A stretch of 64,000 nt of DNA from Fibrobacter sp. UWR3 (GCF_900143055.1 NZ_FRCW01000005.1:1-64000); one strand, 5' to 3'. Positions 42,369 through 51,784 are shown, numbered from the stretch's first letter. Notes: a model not told the origin generated them from the sequence alone. Numbers and translations: made by a program.

Positions 42369-42402
42369 AAAAAAGAAACGCTGGCGGAGTAATCCGCCAG
42401 CG
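42369..42402 (-). terminator. Terminator after tRNA-Arg
   Basis: On the minus strand CGCTGGCGGA-tta-CTCCGCCAGCG followed by TTTCTTTTTTG. Confidence 0.85.
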
Positions 42403-42405
42403 TAA

Positions 42406-42478
42406 TACCCGGTCCGCGACTCGAACGCGGAGCTCATCCTTAGGAGGGACGCGTTTTATCCTGTTAAACTAACCAGGC
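42406..42478 (-). tRNA. tRNA-Arg (CCT)
   Basis: Acceptor GCCTGGT/ACCGGGT, D arm GTTT/AAAC, anticodon arm CGTCC-CTCCTAA-GGATG giving anticodon CCT (reads AGG), T arm CCGCG-TTCGAGT-CGCGG. CCA is not encoded and the 1:72 pair is G-U. Discriminator A. Confidence 0.93.
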
Positions 42479-42563
42479 ATGCAACCTTCAGGCCTTGCGG
42501 TCTTTCAAGTTCGCGACAAATATAACTAAAAGCGCCCGTTTTGTCATCGGGGCGAAAGTCCGC

Positions 42564-44108
42564 CTAGTAAGCGTGGTCGCAGTCCACGTTCTCCTTGCCC
42601 TTGATGCCGTTCGCGCATTCAATCAGGCCCTGGAGTTCGCCGTTACGGAACGTACCCCAGCTCTTCTTGTCCTGCTTCTCAGTCAAGCAGACCTTGTTCG
42701 TGGTCGTGGAATCAATACCTTCCTGCCCGTTCACCGGAATCCAGTCGTAGCAGGTTTCCTTCACGGTAAACGTCATGTACTTGCCGTCGAGCTTGCCGTC
42801 GCGGTAGTTACCGAAGGAATACCCGAGGTCGTTCGGGCCATTGAGTTTGCCCTTCTTGTAGTCAATCGTGACCTTGTCCTTCGGCTTGTTCTTCTCGCGC
42901 TCTTCCTTCATCTTCTGGAAAGCTTCCAGGGCCTCTTCCTTGTCCTTCTTCTTCTTGATCTTGGAGATGCGCTTCATTTCCTTCTTGTCGGCAGCCTCAA
43001 TCGCCTTCACGTCTTCGACAAACGGGTAGTGCACCACCACGCGTCCGTGAATCTCGTTGTTCCAGTACGGGATTTCGGCCATAAGGAATCCCTTGTGCGA
43101 GAACATGTTCACCATGCCGTGGACAGCGCCCTTCCTGTAAGGCACTTCCAGGTGCAAGAAGTAGTACTTCTCGAGTTTCTTCTTCAGTTTCTTGTCGGTT
43201 ACCGCAATGTTGTCCATCGCGCTATAACGGTAGAACTTGGCCGTGCCGTTCTTTACGCCGTGCACGTAATCGACTGTGTAGAGCACCTTGCCAAAGTCCT
43301 TGCCCTGGCGAACCGGAAGCGTAAGGTCGTTGCCGAAGCCGGTTTCTCGGCCGTGGAACTTACCTTCCCCATCGACATTCATGATATTCTCGACATAGCC
43401 GTTCACGAGAAAGCCCGTCCACGTATTGCCGTCCTTGCAACGCACGTCGCTGTAGTCGGGGAAACTACCGATGGACTCGGGCAAAAGCTTCTCGGGCAAG
43501 CCGGAAATGCTGAACACGCCCTTCTTGTCCCAGTCGAGAAAGCGTTCCGTACCCGGACGTTCATGATACTGGAAGAAGCAGAGAACGCTGTCGGCTTTTG
43601 CCTTGTGGTCCTGGAAATACTTGCCGAAATCGGTCAGGTTGGAATCGTCGTCCTTCTTGGAAGGCTTTTTCTTGGAATCGGGGAAAGTCTGCGCGATGGC
43701 GTCATGTACCTTGCCGGAATCCGCAAAGGCGGAAAGCGTAAACCCGCTATTGTTCAGGTGGTCGACGCACAGGTCAAGGCTCTTCTGGTAGGTTTCGCTT
43801 GTGTCACTGCAGTCCTTGGCACGGCACGGGAGAATCTCGTACTGCGGCAAATCCCAGACCTTGTTCACCTTCGTGAGGATTTCGCCTTCCTGCCAGTCCA
43901 CGCCTTCAGTTTCTTCCACATTGAAGCATCCGCAAATCCAGCCGTCACCGTAGGTCTTGATACCCAGGCGCGAGATTTCGGAGGCATCTACGTGGGCAAC
44001 GTTTTCCATCCAGCAATCGAAATACTTCGGCGAGAGTTCCTGCGCAGAAGCAAGAACGGATAACACCGAAACAGTAGCAAAAACAGTTTTAAACAGGCGT
44101 ATTCTCAT
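42564..44108 (-). CDS. Secreted protein with MORN-like repeats, 514 aa
   Basis: Signal peptide (cut near residue 22) followed by a Cys-containing N-terminal part (CWMENVAH, CGCFNVEE, LPCRAKDC) and, from about residue 230, several MORN-variant repeats of the form GxxxGxxxxY (VNGYVENIMNVDGEGKFHGR, VHGVKNGTAKFYRY, PYRKGAVHGMVNMFSHKGFL, YKKGKLNG, YRDGKLDGKYMTF). A highly charged coiled segment (about 380-425) interrupts them. MORN-like repeats usually form extended beta sheets for binding. No enzyme activity is evident. Single gene with no close neighbours on the same strand. Confidence 0.75.
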   Translation of the reverse strand: MRIRLFKTVFATVSVLSVLASAQELSPKYFDCWMENVAHVDASEISRLGIKTYGDGWICGCFNVEETEGVDWQEGEILTKVNKVWDLPQYEILPCRAKDCSDTSETYQKSLDLCVDHLNNSGFTLSAFADSGKVHDAIAQTFPDSKKKPSKKDDDSNLTDFGKYFQDHKAKADSVLCFFQYHERPGTERFLDWDKKGVFSISGLPEKLLPESIGSFPDYSDVRCKDGNTWTGFLVNGYVENIMNVDGEGKFHGRETGFGNDLTLPVRQGKDFGKVLYTVDYVHGVKNGTAKFYRYSAMDNIAVTDKKLKKKLEKYYFLHLEVPYRKGAVHGMVNMFSHKGFLMAEIPYWNNEIHGRVVVHYPFVEDVKAIEAADKKEMKRISKIKKKKDKEEALEAFQKMKEEREKNKPKDKVTIDYKKGKLNGPNDLGYSFGNYRDGKLDGKYMTFTVKETCYDWIPVNGQEGIDSTTTNKVCLTEKQDKKSWGTFRNGELQGLIECANGIKGKENVDCDHAY

Positions 44109-44182
44109 TTTTCATTTCCCTATACGCCTTAAATATAGACAACTTTTCAAAAAAAAGAGTGCGAATGGCCGATTCGAACGAA

Positions 44183-44509
44183 TTAACCGCCCGAGAGTTT
44201 GACGGTATAGCCCTTCTTTTCGAGTTCTGTTTTCAAAATATTACGTTTGTCGCCCTGGATTTCGATATTGAAATCCTTTACGGAGCCACCCACCCCGCAC
44301 TTCTGCTTGAGCGTGCGGGCCAAGTCCTTCAGTTCATCCTCGTCGAGCGGGATTCCCGTAACGACGCTCGCCATCTTGCCGCCACCGAGGCGCTTCAACT
44401 GGATGCGCACGACTCCGTCACCCTGGGGGCGTTCCGCCTTGGGCTTTTCTTCCTTGACACGGCCAACCCCGGTCGCAAAAACAAGCGTAGAACGATCTTC
44501 GATAAACAT
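44183..44509 (-). CDS. yciH: SUI1/eIF1-like translation factor (YciH)
   Basis: A 108-aa protein with the SUI1 fold: RIQLKRLGGGKMASVVTGIP, LKQKCGVGGSVKD and IEIQGDKRNILKTELEKKGY. In E. coli YciH adjusts fidelity of start-codon selection, which is of interest next to the many predicted leaderless starts. Its ATG overlaps the upstream gene's stop by one base (TAATG). Confidence 0.93.
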   Translation of the reverse strand: MFIEDRSTLVFATGVGRVKEEKPKAERPQGDGVVRIQLKRLGGGKMASVVTGIPLDEDELKDLARTLKQKCGVGGSVKDFNIEIQGDKRNILKTELEKKGYTVKLSGG

Positions 44510-44748
44510 TACTCGCCCTCCTTCGGCTCATCATCCTTGCCATCCTTTATAATCGGGTGCTCCATAGGCACGTTGCGCGGGTCCGGCTTATTGAACACGA
44601 GCGCGCAAACGACAATGACTGCGATGTAGAAAAGCACTGCGGCAAGGAGCGCAAGCAAATCGCCCGACAAGGCCTGCACCTTCACGAAAATGAGGATGCT
44701 ACAGGGCATGGCGAGCAAACACAAAATACCCGGTAGAGATTTTTTCAT
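44509..44748 (-). CDS. Small two-helix membrane protein, 79 aa
   Basis: Two transmembrane helices (about 5-25 and 30-52) and an acidic cytoplasmic tail DGKDDEPKEGE. The family was not recognised. It is translationally coupled to the downstream SUI1 gene and lies 16 bases after the GH10 stop codon, so the three may be one transcript. Confidence 0.65.
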   Translation of the reverse strand: MKKSLPGILCLLAMPCSILIFVKVQALSGDLLALLAAVLFYIAVIVVCALVFNKPDPRNVPMEHPIIKDGKDDEPKEGE

Positions 44749-44764
44749 ACCGGGAAATATAGTT

Positions 44765-46414
44765 TTATCTGAGATCGACCATCTCGCTCTTGCCGTCGAC
44801 GGTTACCTTGTACTTGCCGGGGTAACCGCGGAACTTCACGACGCCGTTCTCGTCTGCCTTGAACGTGCCGTTGGTGGTCCACACCTTGTGCCACAGGTCG
44901 TAGATGAGCTTGGCGGCAGGCTTCTCGCGGCCGTCCATGGCTACGATACCGCCGTTCTTGACCCAGTGGCGGCCATCCCAGAATCCCCACAGCACAATAC
45001 CTTCCACGGCTGGGTGGCTGAAGGCGATGCGCAGGACCATCTCGTAGCGGCGGGCCTGTTCGTCTTCGCCGAAGTACATGCCCTTCTGCCAGTCGCCAAA
45101 GTCTAGTTCGGTAATCTTGATGGGGAGCCCGAGGGAGCCGAGCCTGTCGAGGCGCTTCTTGATGAAGTTCGGGTTCAGCTGGCGGTCACCGAAGTGGCAC
45201 TGCACGCCGATGCCGTGTACGGGCACCTTGCGGTCGAGCATTCCCTTCACGATGTCGTAGAGGCGCTCGGTTTCACCAGCGGCCACCACGTTGTACTCAT
45301 TGATAAACAGGCGTGCATCCGGGTCGGCACGGTGAGCCCACACATGGGCGCTATCCAGCAGGTCCCAACCGCACTTGTTGAAGATAAACGGCTCGTGGAA
45401 GGCTTCGTTCCACACGTCGTATTCCTTGATGCGGCCCTTGTATTCCTTCACGTCGCGGGTGATGCGGTCCTTGATCTTGTTCGAGATGTCCTTGCAACTG
45501 CCCTGGTTGCTGAAATGCTTGTCGAAGCCGTAGCCCTGGTGACCCCACACGAGCGTATGGGCGCGGAAGCCCCACTTGTAGTCGTTCACGTAGTCCAGGT
45601 ACTGCTTGAACTCGTCGCGACGGATCTTGCCCTTCTTGGGTTCGTATTCCGGCCACTTGAACTGGTTCTCGGGCACGCCGTACCAGAAGTACTTGTTGGC
45701 GGTCTTCCTATACCAGGTCTCCACGCTGTCCTTGCTCGGGTATAGCGCGAGAGCCGTACCGAAGGGGAAAGCGTGGCGCATGAGTTCCACCTTCACCTGC
45801 GCACCGGGGGCCGCCTTCACGGTCAGTTCCTTTTTGCGGAGGCTGTCGATGCGGGCGGCGGAATTGTTGTACCAGGTCATGTCGTCAAGGCCTTCCACCT
45901 TCTCGATTTCCACGTCGTCCATCTGCATCCAGCCCTTCGCGAGGCCCACATGGAACGTGACGTTGTTGAGGCCGTAGCCCTTCTGATCGGCAAGGAAGGT
46001 CATGGAATAGGTTTTCCATTCATTGGTGAGCATGAAGGACGCGCTTTCCTTCTGGCGCCAGTCGGGAGCGCCTCCCTGCACGATGGCGTTGATAGGCATG
46101 TTGCCCTTCGCCTTGAACGTAAGCGTATAGTATGCGGAATCGGCGAGCCACTTGGGGGGCTGCAGCTGCAGGCCCCAACTGGGGTTCGGAAGTTCTTTCA
46201 CCGTAACCTTCACGCCCTCGGAGCCATCCACACCGAGGCCCATCTGACCGAGCTGCAGGTCCACCTTCGCCGGGCCATCCGGATTGTTCCACAGGTACCA
46301 GCCGCCGTCGCCATACGACATGTCGCCGTTCGTGAGCACGTTCTGCGCAAGCGCCGGAGCGGCAAGCAGGGCAGCGGTAAGGGCAAGCGTGGATTTCGCA
46401 TTCAAAAAATTCAT
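44765..46414 (-). CDS. Secreted endo-1,4-beta-xylanase, family GH10, with N-terminal binding module
   Basis: Hydrolyses the xylan backbone. A signal peptide (cut near residue 24, ALA-Q) leads to a galactose-binding-fold module (about 25-175, CBM4/9-like: LTNGDMSYGDGGWYLW, WMQMDDVEIEKV) and a GH10 barrel (about 205-520). The acid/base Glu337 is in YDVWNEAFHEP and the nucleophile Glu436 in IKITELDFGD; substrate-binding residues NQFKWPEYEP and RAHTLVWGHQ are present. There is a short C-terminal beta module (KYKVTVDGKSEMVDLR). Length 549 aa. Together with the two GH43 enzymes it would degrade arabinoxylan. Confidence 0.96.
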   Translation of the reverse strand: MNFLNAKSTLALTAALLAAPALAQNVLTNGDMSYGDGGWYLWNNPDGPAKVDLQLGQMGLGVDGSEGVKVTVKELPNPSWGLQLQPPKWLADSAYYTLTFKAKGNMPINAIVQGGAPDWRQKESASFMLTNEWKTYSMTFLADQKGYGLNNVTFHVGLAKGWMQMDDVEIEKVEGLDDMTWYNNSAARIDSLRKKELTVKAAPGAQVKVELMRHAFPFGTALALYPSKDSVETWYRKTANKYFWYGVPENQFKWPEYEPKKGKIRRDEFKQYLDYVNDYKWGFRAHTLVWGHQGYGFDKHFSNQGSCKDISNKIKDRITRDVKEYKGRIKEYDVWNEAFHEPFIFNKCGWDLLDSAHVWAHRADPDARLFINEYNVVAAGETERLYDIVKGMLDRKVPVHGIGVQCHFGDRQLNPNFIKKRLDRLGSLGLPIKITELDFGDWQKGMYFGEDEQARRYEMVLRIAFSHPAVEGIVLWGFWDGRHWVKNGGIVAMDGREKPAAKLIYDLWHKVWTTNGTFKADENGVVKFRGYPGKYKVTVDGKSEMVDLR

Positions 46415-46601
46415 AAGGACCTCATATTCACCAAAATGTTTCGCCTAGAATATAATAATGGCTAGGCATCATCTCCCCTATAAAATGCCTTTTTTCGGTT
46501 ACAGTAAGGAACAATATTGTCCACAGAAATGCCAAAGTGTATCAAGTGTATTTAATCTACAAATGGATTCCCTTTCCGTATCTAGGCATTTTTTCTTTCG
46601 C

Positions 46602-46628
46602 CTTTCGTCTATCGTCTTTCGTCTTTAA
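46602..46628. repeat. TCTTTCGTCTA repeat cluster
   Basis: Repeated TTTCGTCTA/TCGTCTTTCGTCT, the reverse complement of the TAGACGAAAGA unit, between GH10 and the radical SAM gene. Confidence 0.6.
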
Positions 46629-46643
46629 TCTATCTTTCCCTAT

Positions 46644-47528
46644 ATGCACTACACACCCTACCGCGATTTGCTCCTCAAACTATTCCCGAACTACCTCAAG
46701 GTGCGCAAGCTCCCGCTGAACGGCGGCATGAGTTGCCCGAACCTCGACGGCACCAAGGGTTTCTCGGGATGCAGCTACTGCAACAACCGCAGCTTTAGCC
46801 CGGTGTTCGACCAGGCGAAGGTCAGCATCCAAGAGCAGCTCGATAAGTTCGTGCCGAGGCTCCGCGAAAAGTACCCGAATGCGGGCATCCTCGCCTACCT
46901 GCAGCCGTACACGAACACGCACGCCCCGCTCGAGCACCTGAAAGGGATAATCGACCCGATTATCAAGCACAAGGAAATTGCGGGGCTCGCGATAGGGACG
47001 CGCCCGGACTGCCTTGAAGACGAGAAGATCGAATACCTCGCGGAACTGAACCGCAAGAAGCCGATTATCGTGGAAATCGGGCTCCAGACGGCAAACGACC
47101 TGACGCTTGCGGCAATAAACCGCAGGCATACACTCGCAGAATTCGAGGATGCGGTAAAGCGCTGCCAGGCGGCGGGTCTCACCGTCACCACGCACGTGAT
47201 TGTCGGGCTGCCCGGTGAAACGCTGGAAGACTTCAAGAAGACGGCCACCGTCGTCCGCGACCTGCACCTCGCCGCCGTGAAAATCCACCCGCTGCACATC
47301 GTCGCGGGCACCGTGATGGCACAAGATTTTTCCGCAGGCGAAATCAAGCTGTTGGAATTCGAGGAATATTGCGCCGCCGTCGCCGAGATGATTAAAATTA
47401 TCGGGCCAGATACCGCCATCGAGCGTTTCAGCGGCGAAAGCCCGAGCGACATGCTCCTTGCCCCCAACTGGTGCGGCGAGCGCGACAAGATTATCGCGGA
47501 AGTCGAAAAGTTACTCAATAAACAATAG
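46644..47528 (+). CDS. Radical SAM protein of the YhcC/TIGR01212 type
   Basis: A 294-aa radical SAM enzyme. The cluster ligands have the unusual spacing of this family, CPNLDGTKGFSGCSYC, followed by SIQEQLDKFVPRLREKYP and LAYLQPYTNTHAP. Other conserved parts are GTRPDCL, VEIGLQTANDLTLAAINRRH and THVIVGLPGETLEDF. The reaction is not known for the family. TATCTT (46631-46636) ends seven bases before the ATG, without a ribosome site, suggesting a leaderless mRNA. argH follows. Confidence 0.92.
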   Translation: MHYTPYRDLLLKLFPNYLKVRKLPLNGGMSCPNLDGTKGFSGCSYCNNRSFSPVFDQAKVSIQEQLDKFVPRLREKYPNAGILAYLQPYTNTHAPLEHLKGIIDPIIKHKEIAGLAIGTRPDCLEDEKIEYLAELNRKKPIIVEIGLQTANDLTLAAINRRHTLAEFEDAVKRCQAAGLTVTTHVIVGLPGETLEDFKKTATVVRDLHLAAVKIHPLHIVAGTVMAQDFSAGEIKLLEFEEYCAAVAEMIKIIGPDTAIERFSGESPSDMLLAPNWCGERDKIIAEVEKLLNKQ

Positions 47529-47583
47529 CCGAGACACTCGCATTTTACTAAATTCGGCATCCGTAAAACAAAAGGATTTGATA

Positions 47584-49017
47584 ATGGCAAAGACTAGCGC
47601 AAAGAAATCGGAAAATTCAGCCAAGAAGGGCACCCAGACCAACATGTGGACCGGCCGTTTCGCTAGCGGCATGGCGCAGAGCATGGTGGACCTGAGCTTC
47701 AGCCTGCAATTTGACGCCGAACTCATCGAAGAAGACATCGAAGGAAGCATCGGGCACGGCAAGGGCCTGGTGGAATCCGGTGTGTTAAGCAAAGCCGACT
47801 ACAAGAAGATTTGCGATGGCCTAGAGAGCATCCTCAAGGACTACAAGGCCGGCAAGAACCTGTGGAAGGAATCCGACGAGGACATCCATATGGCCGTGGA
47901 ACGCGTGCTCACCGAACGCATCGGTGCACTCGGCAAGAAGATTCACACGGGCCGTAGCCGTAACGACCAGGTCTGCACGGACTTCAAACTCTACATGCGT
48001 CACCGCGCCACCGAAATCCGCGCCCTCGAAGTTTCTTTGATGGAAACGGTGCTCGACCTCGCGAAAAAGTACTTCGGCAAGATGATGCCGGGCTACACCC
48101 ACCTGCAGCAGGCTCAGCCCATCTACTTCAGCCATTACCTGATGAGCATGTTCTTTGCCGTGAGCCGCGACGTGAAACGCCTCGACAACTTTTTGGAACT
48201 GCACAGCGAACTCCCGCTCGGTAGCGGCGCCATGGCCGGTTCCGCGTTTCCGTATCACCGCGCCCTCGTCGCAAAGGAACTCGGATTTAACGGAGTCTCC
48301 CCGAACAGCATCGACGCCGTGAGCCATCGCGATATGATGCTGGAATTCGAAGCCGACCTCGCCATTATCGCGAACACCATGAGCCGCTACGCCGAAGACT
48401 TCGTGAACTGGAGCACCAGCGAATTCGGCTACCTCACCCTGCACGACGCCTTCTCTAGCGGATCCTCGATGATGCCGCAGAAGAAGAACCCCGACTCCAT
48501 GGAACTCATCCGCGGAAAGTCCGGCCGCATGCTCGGTAACTTCAGCGCCCTCTACACTCTGGTGAAGGGTGCACCGCTCAGCTACAGCCGCGACCTGCAA
48601 GAAGACAAGGAACCGGTATTCGACTCCGTCCATAACGTGAAGGTGATTCTCCGCGTGATGAAGGAAGCCCTGGAAAGCGCACGTTTCAATTTCGACAAGA
48701 TGCATGCGAAGATGCTGCCGGCGCTGCTGGCTACCGACCTCGCTGACTTGCTGGTCGAATCCGGCGTACCGTTCCGCGATGCCCACCACGTGGTCGGTAG
48801 CCTGGTCGGCGAAGCCGCCCGCCAGGGCCTCGAATTCACGGACCTTAGCGACGAGGCCTGGGCCAGCGCCGGCGTCCCGAACGTGAAGCAGATGAAGAAG
48901 ACGCTCACCTTCGAATACAGTGTTTCCCGCCGTAATATCGAAGGCGGCACCGGTCCCAAGTCCGTGAAGCAGCAGTTCGGCAAGGCCGCCGCGATTCTGA
49001 AGAAGTTCAAGAAATAA
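47584..49017 (+). CDS. argH: Argininosuccinate lyase
   Basis: Last step of arginine synthesis (argininosuccinate to arginine and fumarate). The 477-residue protein carries the fumarase-superfamily signature GSSMMPQKKNPD, the HTGRSRNDQ and YTHLQQAQP substrate loops and the N-terminal MWTGRFASGM. A Lys/Ser-rich extension of about 20 residues precedes the usual start. ATG at 47584 is supported by AAAGGA; the frame is open far upstream into the radical SAM gene but that part is not conserved-looking. Confidence 0.97.
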   Translation: MAKTSAKKSENSAKKGTQTNMWTGRFASGMAQSMVDLSFSLQFDAELIEEDIEGSIGHGKGLVESGVLSKADYKKICDGLESILKDYKAGKNLWKESDEDIHMAVERVLTERIGALGKKIHTGRSRNDQVCTDFKLYMRHRATEIRALEVSLMETVLDLAKKYFGKMMPGYTHLQQAQPIYFSHYLMSMFFAVSRDVKRLDNFLELHSELPLGSGAMAGSAFPYHRALVAKELGFNGVSPNSIDAVSHRDMMLEFEADLAIIANTMSRYAEDFVNWSTSEFGYLTLHDAFSSGSSMMPQKKNPDSMELIRGKSGRMLGNFSALYTLVKGAPLSYSRDLQEDKEPVFDSVHNVKVILRVMKEALESARFNFDKMHAKMLPALLATDLADLLVESGVPFRDAHHVVGSLVGEAARQGLEFTDLSDEAWASAGVPNVKQMKKTLTFEYSVSRRNIEGGTGPKSVKQQFGKAAAILKKFKK

Positions 49018-49034
49018 ACTCACAAAAAAATTTC

Positions 49035-49063
49035 TTGACTTTCGCGAAAATCGAAACTATATT
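49035..49063 (+). promoter_or_regulatory. Consensus promoter of a small gene
   Basis: TTGACT, 17-base spacer, TATATT; the next ATG is seven bases downstream at 49071. Confidence 0.8.
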
Positions 49064-49070
49064 TAAGGCC

Positions 49071-49208
49071 ATGAACAAAATCTTTGGACAGAACATCGCA
49101 GCAGATGCAAGAATTGCAGCTAACGCCGCAATGGCGAAAGCAGCAAGCCCGGCAGCAGCCCGAGCTATTGTGGGGCTGTCCAGAGAAACCAAAGTCTGCA
49201 AGGCATAA
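49071..49208 (+). CDS. Small leaderless gene, 45 aa, unknown function
   Basis: A 45-codon frame starts MNKIFGQNIAADARIAANAA and ends REKVCKA-like (actual end SRETKVCKA). It is Ala-rich and mildly basic, with a helix-forming centre (AAMAKAASPAAARAIVGL) that could be amphipathic. It is not recognised. Its reality is supported by a near-consensus promoter whose -10 box ends seven bases before the ATG and by a terminator 28 bases after the stop codon, so it makes a transcript of about 190 bases. It could instead be a small RNA that happens to be open. It lies between argH and the aminotransferase gene. Confidence 0.5.
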   Translation: MNKIFGQNIAADARIAANAAMAKAASPAAARAIVGLSRETKVCKA

Positions 49209-49235
49209 CGCCAAAATCCAGATAGCAAGTTTCAA

Positions 49236-49265
49236 GGGCAGCCCCGCAAAAGGCTGCTCTTTTTG
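49236..49265 (+). terminator. Terminator after the 45-codon gene
   Basis: GGGCAGCC-ccgcaaaa-GGCTGCTC stem followed by TTTTTG. Confidence 0.75.
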
Positions 49266-49391
49266 CGACCGCTCGTTCTTATTTACCCCCTTTTTAACCA
49301 CTAACCACAAGGAACAACGGAAATTCTTGAACAATTTTATGCTATAATTACAGCGCAAAAAGAATTTTCGATACCTATACAGGAGCATAAA

Positions 49392-50693
49392 ATGCGCAGA
49401 AGACTTTTGAGCGAAGGTGCCAAGGAACTCTCTTACGAAATCCGCGAGATCGTGAAGAAGGCAAACCAGCTCAAGGCACTCGGCCTCCCCATCCACTGGG
49501 AAAACATCGGCGACCCGATTGAAAAGAAATGCCAGTTGCCCGACTGGATCAAGGACATCGTGGTCGACCTCGTCAAGACGAACCGCAGCTACGGCTACTG
49601 CCCCTCCAAGGGCATGCTCGAGACCCGCGAATTCCTGGTCAAAGAGAACAACAAGCTCGGCGGTGCACAGATCAACGTCGACGACATTCTGTTCTTCAAC
49701 GGCCTCGGTGACGCCATCGCCACCATCTACGGCCTGCTCTCGATGAACACCCGCATTATCGGACCTGCGCCGGCTTACAGCACCCACAGTTCCGCCGAAG
49801 CGGCCCACGCCCACACGGCCCCCATCACCTACAGCCTCCAGCCCGAGAACCACTGGTATCCGGACCTGGAAGAACTTGAAAACAAGGTGAAGTACAACCC
49901 GAGCATTGCGGGCATCCTCATTTTGAACCCGGACAACCCGACCGGCATGGTCTACCCGCTCGACATCCTCAAGAAGATTGTGGACATCGCGAAGCGCTAC
50001 AACCTGTTCATCATCTGCGACGAAATCTACAACAAGATTACGTACAATGGAGCCCACGCCTACGCGCTCGCCGAATACATCGGAGACGTTCCGGGCATCG
50101 CGCTCAAGGGAATCTCGAAGGAATACCCGTGGCCGGGCGCTCGTTGCGGCTGGGCCGAATACTACAACCGCGACAAGGACGAACAGTTCGACGCCTTCTG
50201 CCGCGCCATCGACAACGCGAAGATGGTGGAAGTCTGCTCGACCACGCTCCCGCAGATGACCATTCCGCGTGTGCTGGGCGACCCGCGCTTTATCGAGCAC
50301 CGCACCGCGCTGAACGAGAAGATTGGCCGCCGCAGTGCCATCATCAACGAAATCCTTTCCGACATTCCGGAACTGTACTTCAACCCGACCTACGGCGCGT
50401 TCTACAACACCATCATCTTCCGCGAAGGGACGCTCAACAGCCACCAGACGCTCAAGATCGACAACCCGATTATCAAGAAGAAGGTGGAAGAATGGTGCAG
50501 CAAGACGACGAACCTCGACTACCGCTTCGTGTACTATCTGCTGGGTGCGAAGGGCATCTGCGTGGTGCCGAGCACGAGCTTCTGCACGGACTTGAAGGGC
50601 TTCCGCGTGACGCTCCTGGAAGAAGACGAAGAGGAACTGCGCGAAGTGTTCACGACCATCCACGATGCCATCGTGGAATACCTGCACTCGTAG
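49392..50693 (+). CDS. PLP-dependent aminotransferase, class I/II
   Basis: A 433-aa fold type I aminotransferase. Signature parts are GDPI near the start (NIGDPIEKK), ILILNPDNPTGMVYP, IICDEIYNKITY and the PLP lysine in LKGISKEYPWPGARCGW, plus the phosphate-binding Arg. The sequence fits an alanine/aspartate-like branch (AlaA group) but the substrate is not certain. AGGAG lies seven bases before the ATG; TATAAT (49343-49348) is a possible -10 box for a normal leader. Confidence 0.9.
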   Translation: MRRRLLSEGAKELSYEIREIVKKANQLKALGLPIHWENIGDPIEKKCQLPDWIKDIVVDLVKTNRSYGYCPSKGMLETREFLVKENNKLGGAQINVDDILFFNGLGDAIATIYGLLSMNTRIIGPAPAYSTHSSAEAAHAHTAPITYSLQPENHWYPDLEELENKVKYNPSIAGILILNPDNPTGMVYPLDILKKIVDIAKRYNLFIICDEIYNKITYNGAHAYALAEYIGDVPGIALKGISKEYPWPGARCGWAEYYNRDKDEQFDAFCRAIDNAKMVEVCSTTLPQMTIPRVLGDPRFIEHRTALNEKIGRRSAIINEILSDIPELYFNPTYGAFYNTIIFREGTLNSHQTLKIDNPIIKKKVEEWCSKTTNLDYRFVYYLLGAKGICVVPSTSFCTDLKGFRVTLLEEDEEELREVFTTIHDAIVEYLHS

Positions 50694-50712
50694 TCGGTAC
50701 AGACAAGTTAAG

Positions 50713-50741
50713 AAAAGTCGCTCAAAAGGGCGACTTTTTCT
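50713..50741. terminator. Bidirectional terminator
   Basis: Perfect stem AAAAGTCGC/GCGACTTTT with T-tracts both ways, between the convergent aminotransferase and exonuclease genes. Confidence 0.88.
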
Positions 50742-50742
50742 T

Positions 50743-51561
50743 TTAGATTTCGGCGTCTACGGATGCGGGCTTGATTGGGATCGGCGCGAACGGCGGTTCC
50801 AGTTCTATGCTGATGGGGCAATGGTCCGAACCCTGCACGGAGGAATGAATCTCAGAATTCAGTACATTCGGCATGAGCGCTTCATCGACAAACGCATAGT
50901 CCAGACGCCACCCCACGTTACGGGCACGCGCACCAAAGCGGTTGCTCCACCAGGTATAGGCTTCTCGCGTATCGGGGTGCAGGTTACGGAACGTATCCAC
51001 GAAACCGTTTTCTACGTACTTGTCCATCCAGGCGCGTTCAATCGGCAGGAACCCGCTGACATTCTCGTTTTCCTTGGGGCGCGCGATGTCGATTTCCTTA
51101 TGGCAGGTATTGTAGTCCCCCACCGTAAGCACGTGCTTGCCGTTCGCAAGCCAGCGGAGCGAATTCTCGAGGAACGCATCGTAGAAGCGCAACTTGTAGT
51201 CCAGGCGGTCGTCGCCCGAGCCTCCGTTCGGGAAATAGATGGAGTTGAGGACCCAGTCCGGAAACACGAGCTGAAGCACGCGGCCTTCCTCGTCGAACTC
51301 GTCGATATCGAACCCGTAGTTCACCATGTCGGGCTCGATGCGGGAATACACGGCAACACCGCTGTAACCCTTCTTGCGCTTGCACGCATTCCAGTAAGTA
51401 AAGTAGCCTTCCGGATTCCGAAGCGTGTCGGGTACCTGGTCTTCTTCGGCTCGAACCTCCTGAAGGCAGAGGATATCGGGTGCCGTACTGGCGAACCATT
51501 CCTCGAATCCTTTCTTGAGTGCCGAACGTATACCGTTCACGTTCCAACTGTATATATTCAT
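50743..51561 (-). CDS. xth: Exodeoxyribonuclease III
   Basis: AP endonuclease/3'-5' exonuclease of base-excision repair, 272 aa. The endonuclease/exonuclease/phosphatase fold is shown by SWNVNGIRSALKKGF, ILCLQEVRAEEDQ (metal-binding Glu), VGDYNTCHKEIDIA, RLDYAFVDE and the catalytic QGSDHCPISIEL. The last 12 residues are a Pro-rich tail. It stands alone with its own terminator. Confidence 0.96.
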   Translation of the reverse strand: MNIYSWNVNGIRSALKKGFEEWFASTAPDILCLQEVRAEEDQVPDTLRNPEGYFTYWNACKRKKGYSGVAVYSRIEPDMVNYGFDIDEFDEEGRVLQLVFPDWVLNSIYFPNGGSGDDRLDYKLRFYDAFLENSLRWLANGKHVLTVGDYNTCHKEIDIARPKENENVSGFLPIERAWMDKYVENGFVDTFRNLHPDTREAYTWWSNRFGARARNVGWRLDYAFVDEALMPNVLNSEIHSSVQGSDHCPISIELEPPFAPIPIKPASVDAEI

Positions 51562-51784
51562 CTTATACCGTAACCCAATCTCTCGAGGTTAAAGATAGGT
51601 TTTTAAATCCAAAAGTGTATAGACCAAAGCGAAAAAAGAAAAAACTCCCGCATCGCGAACGTTTGTAATAATATTTTTACATAAGATTTAGGATAAAATC
51701 TCAATTTTGAGCAAAGTTGCTAATTTTTTTCACTAGATTTGAGAAAAGAAATGTTTTTTTCTTTAGAAAATTTATATTTGAATC

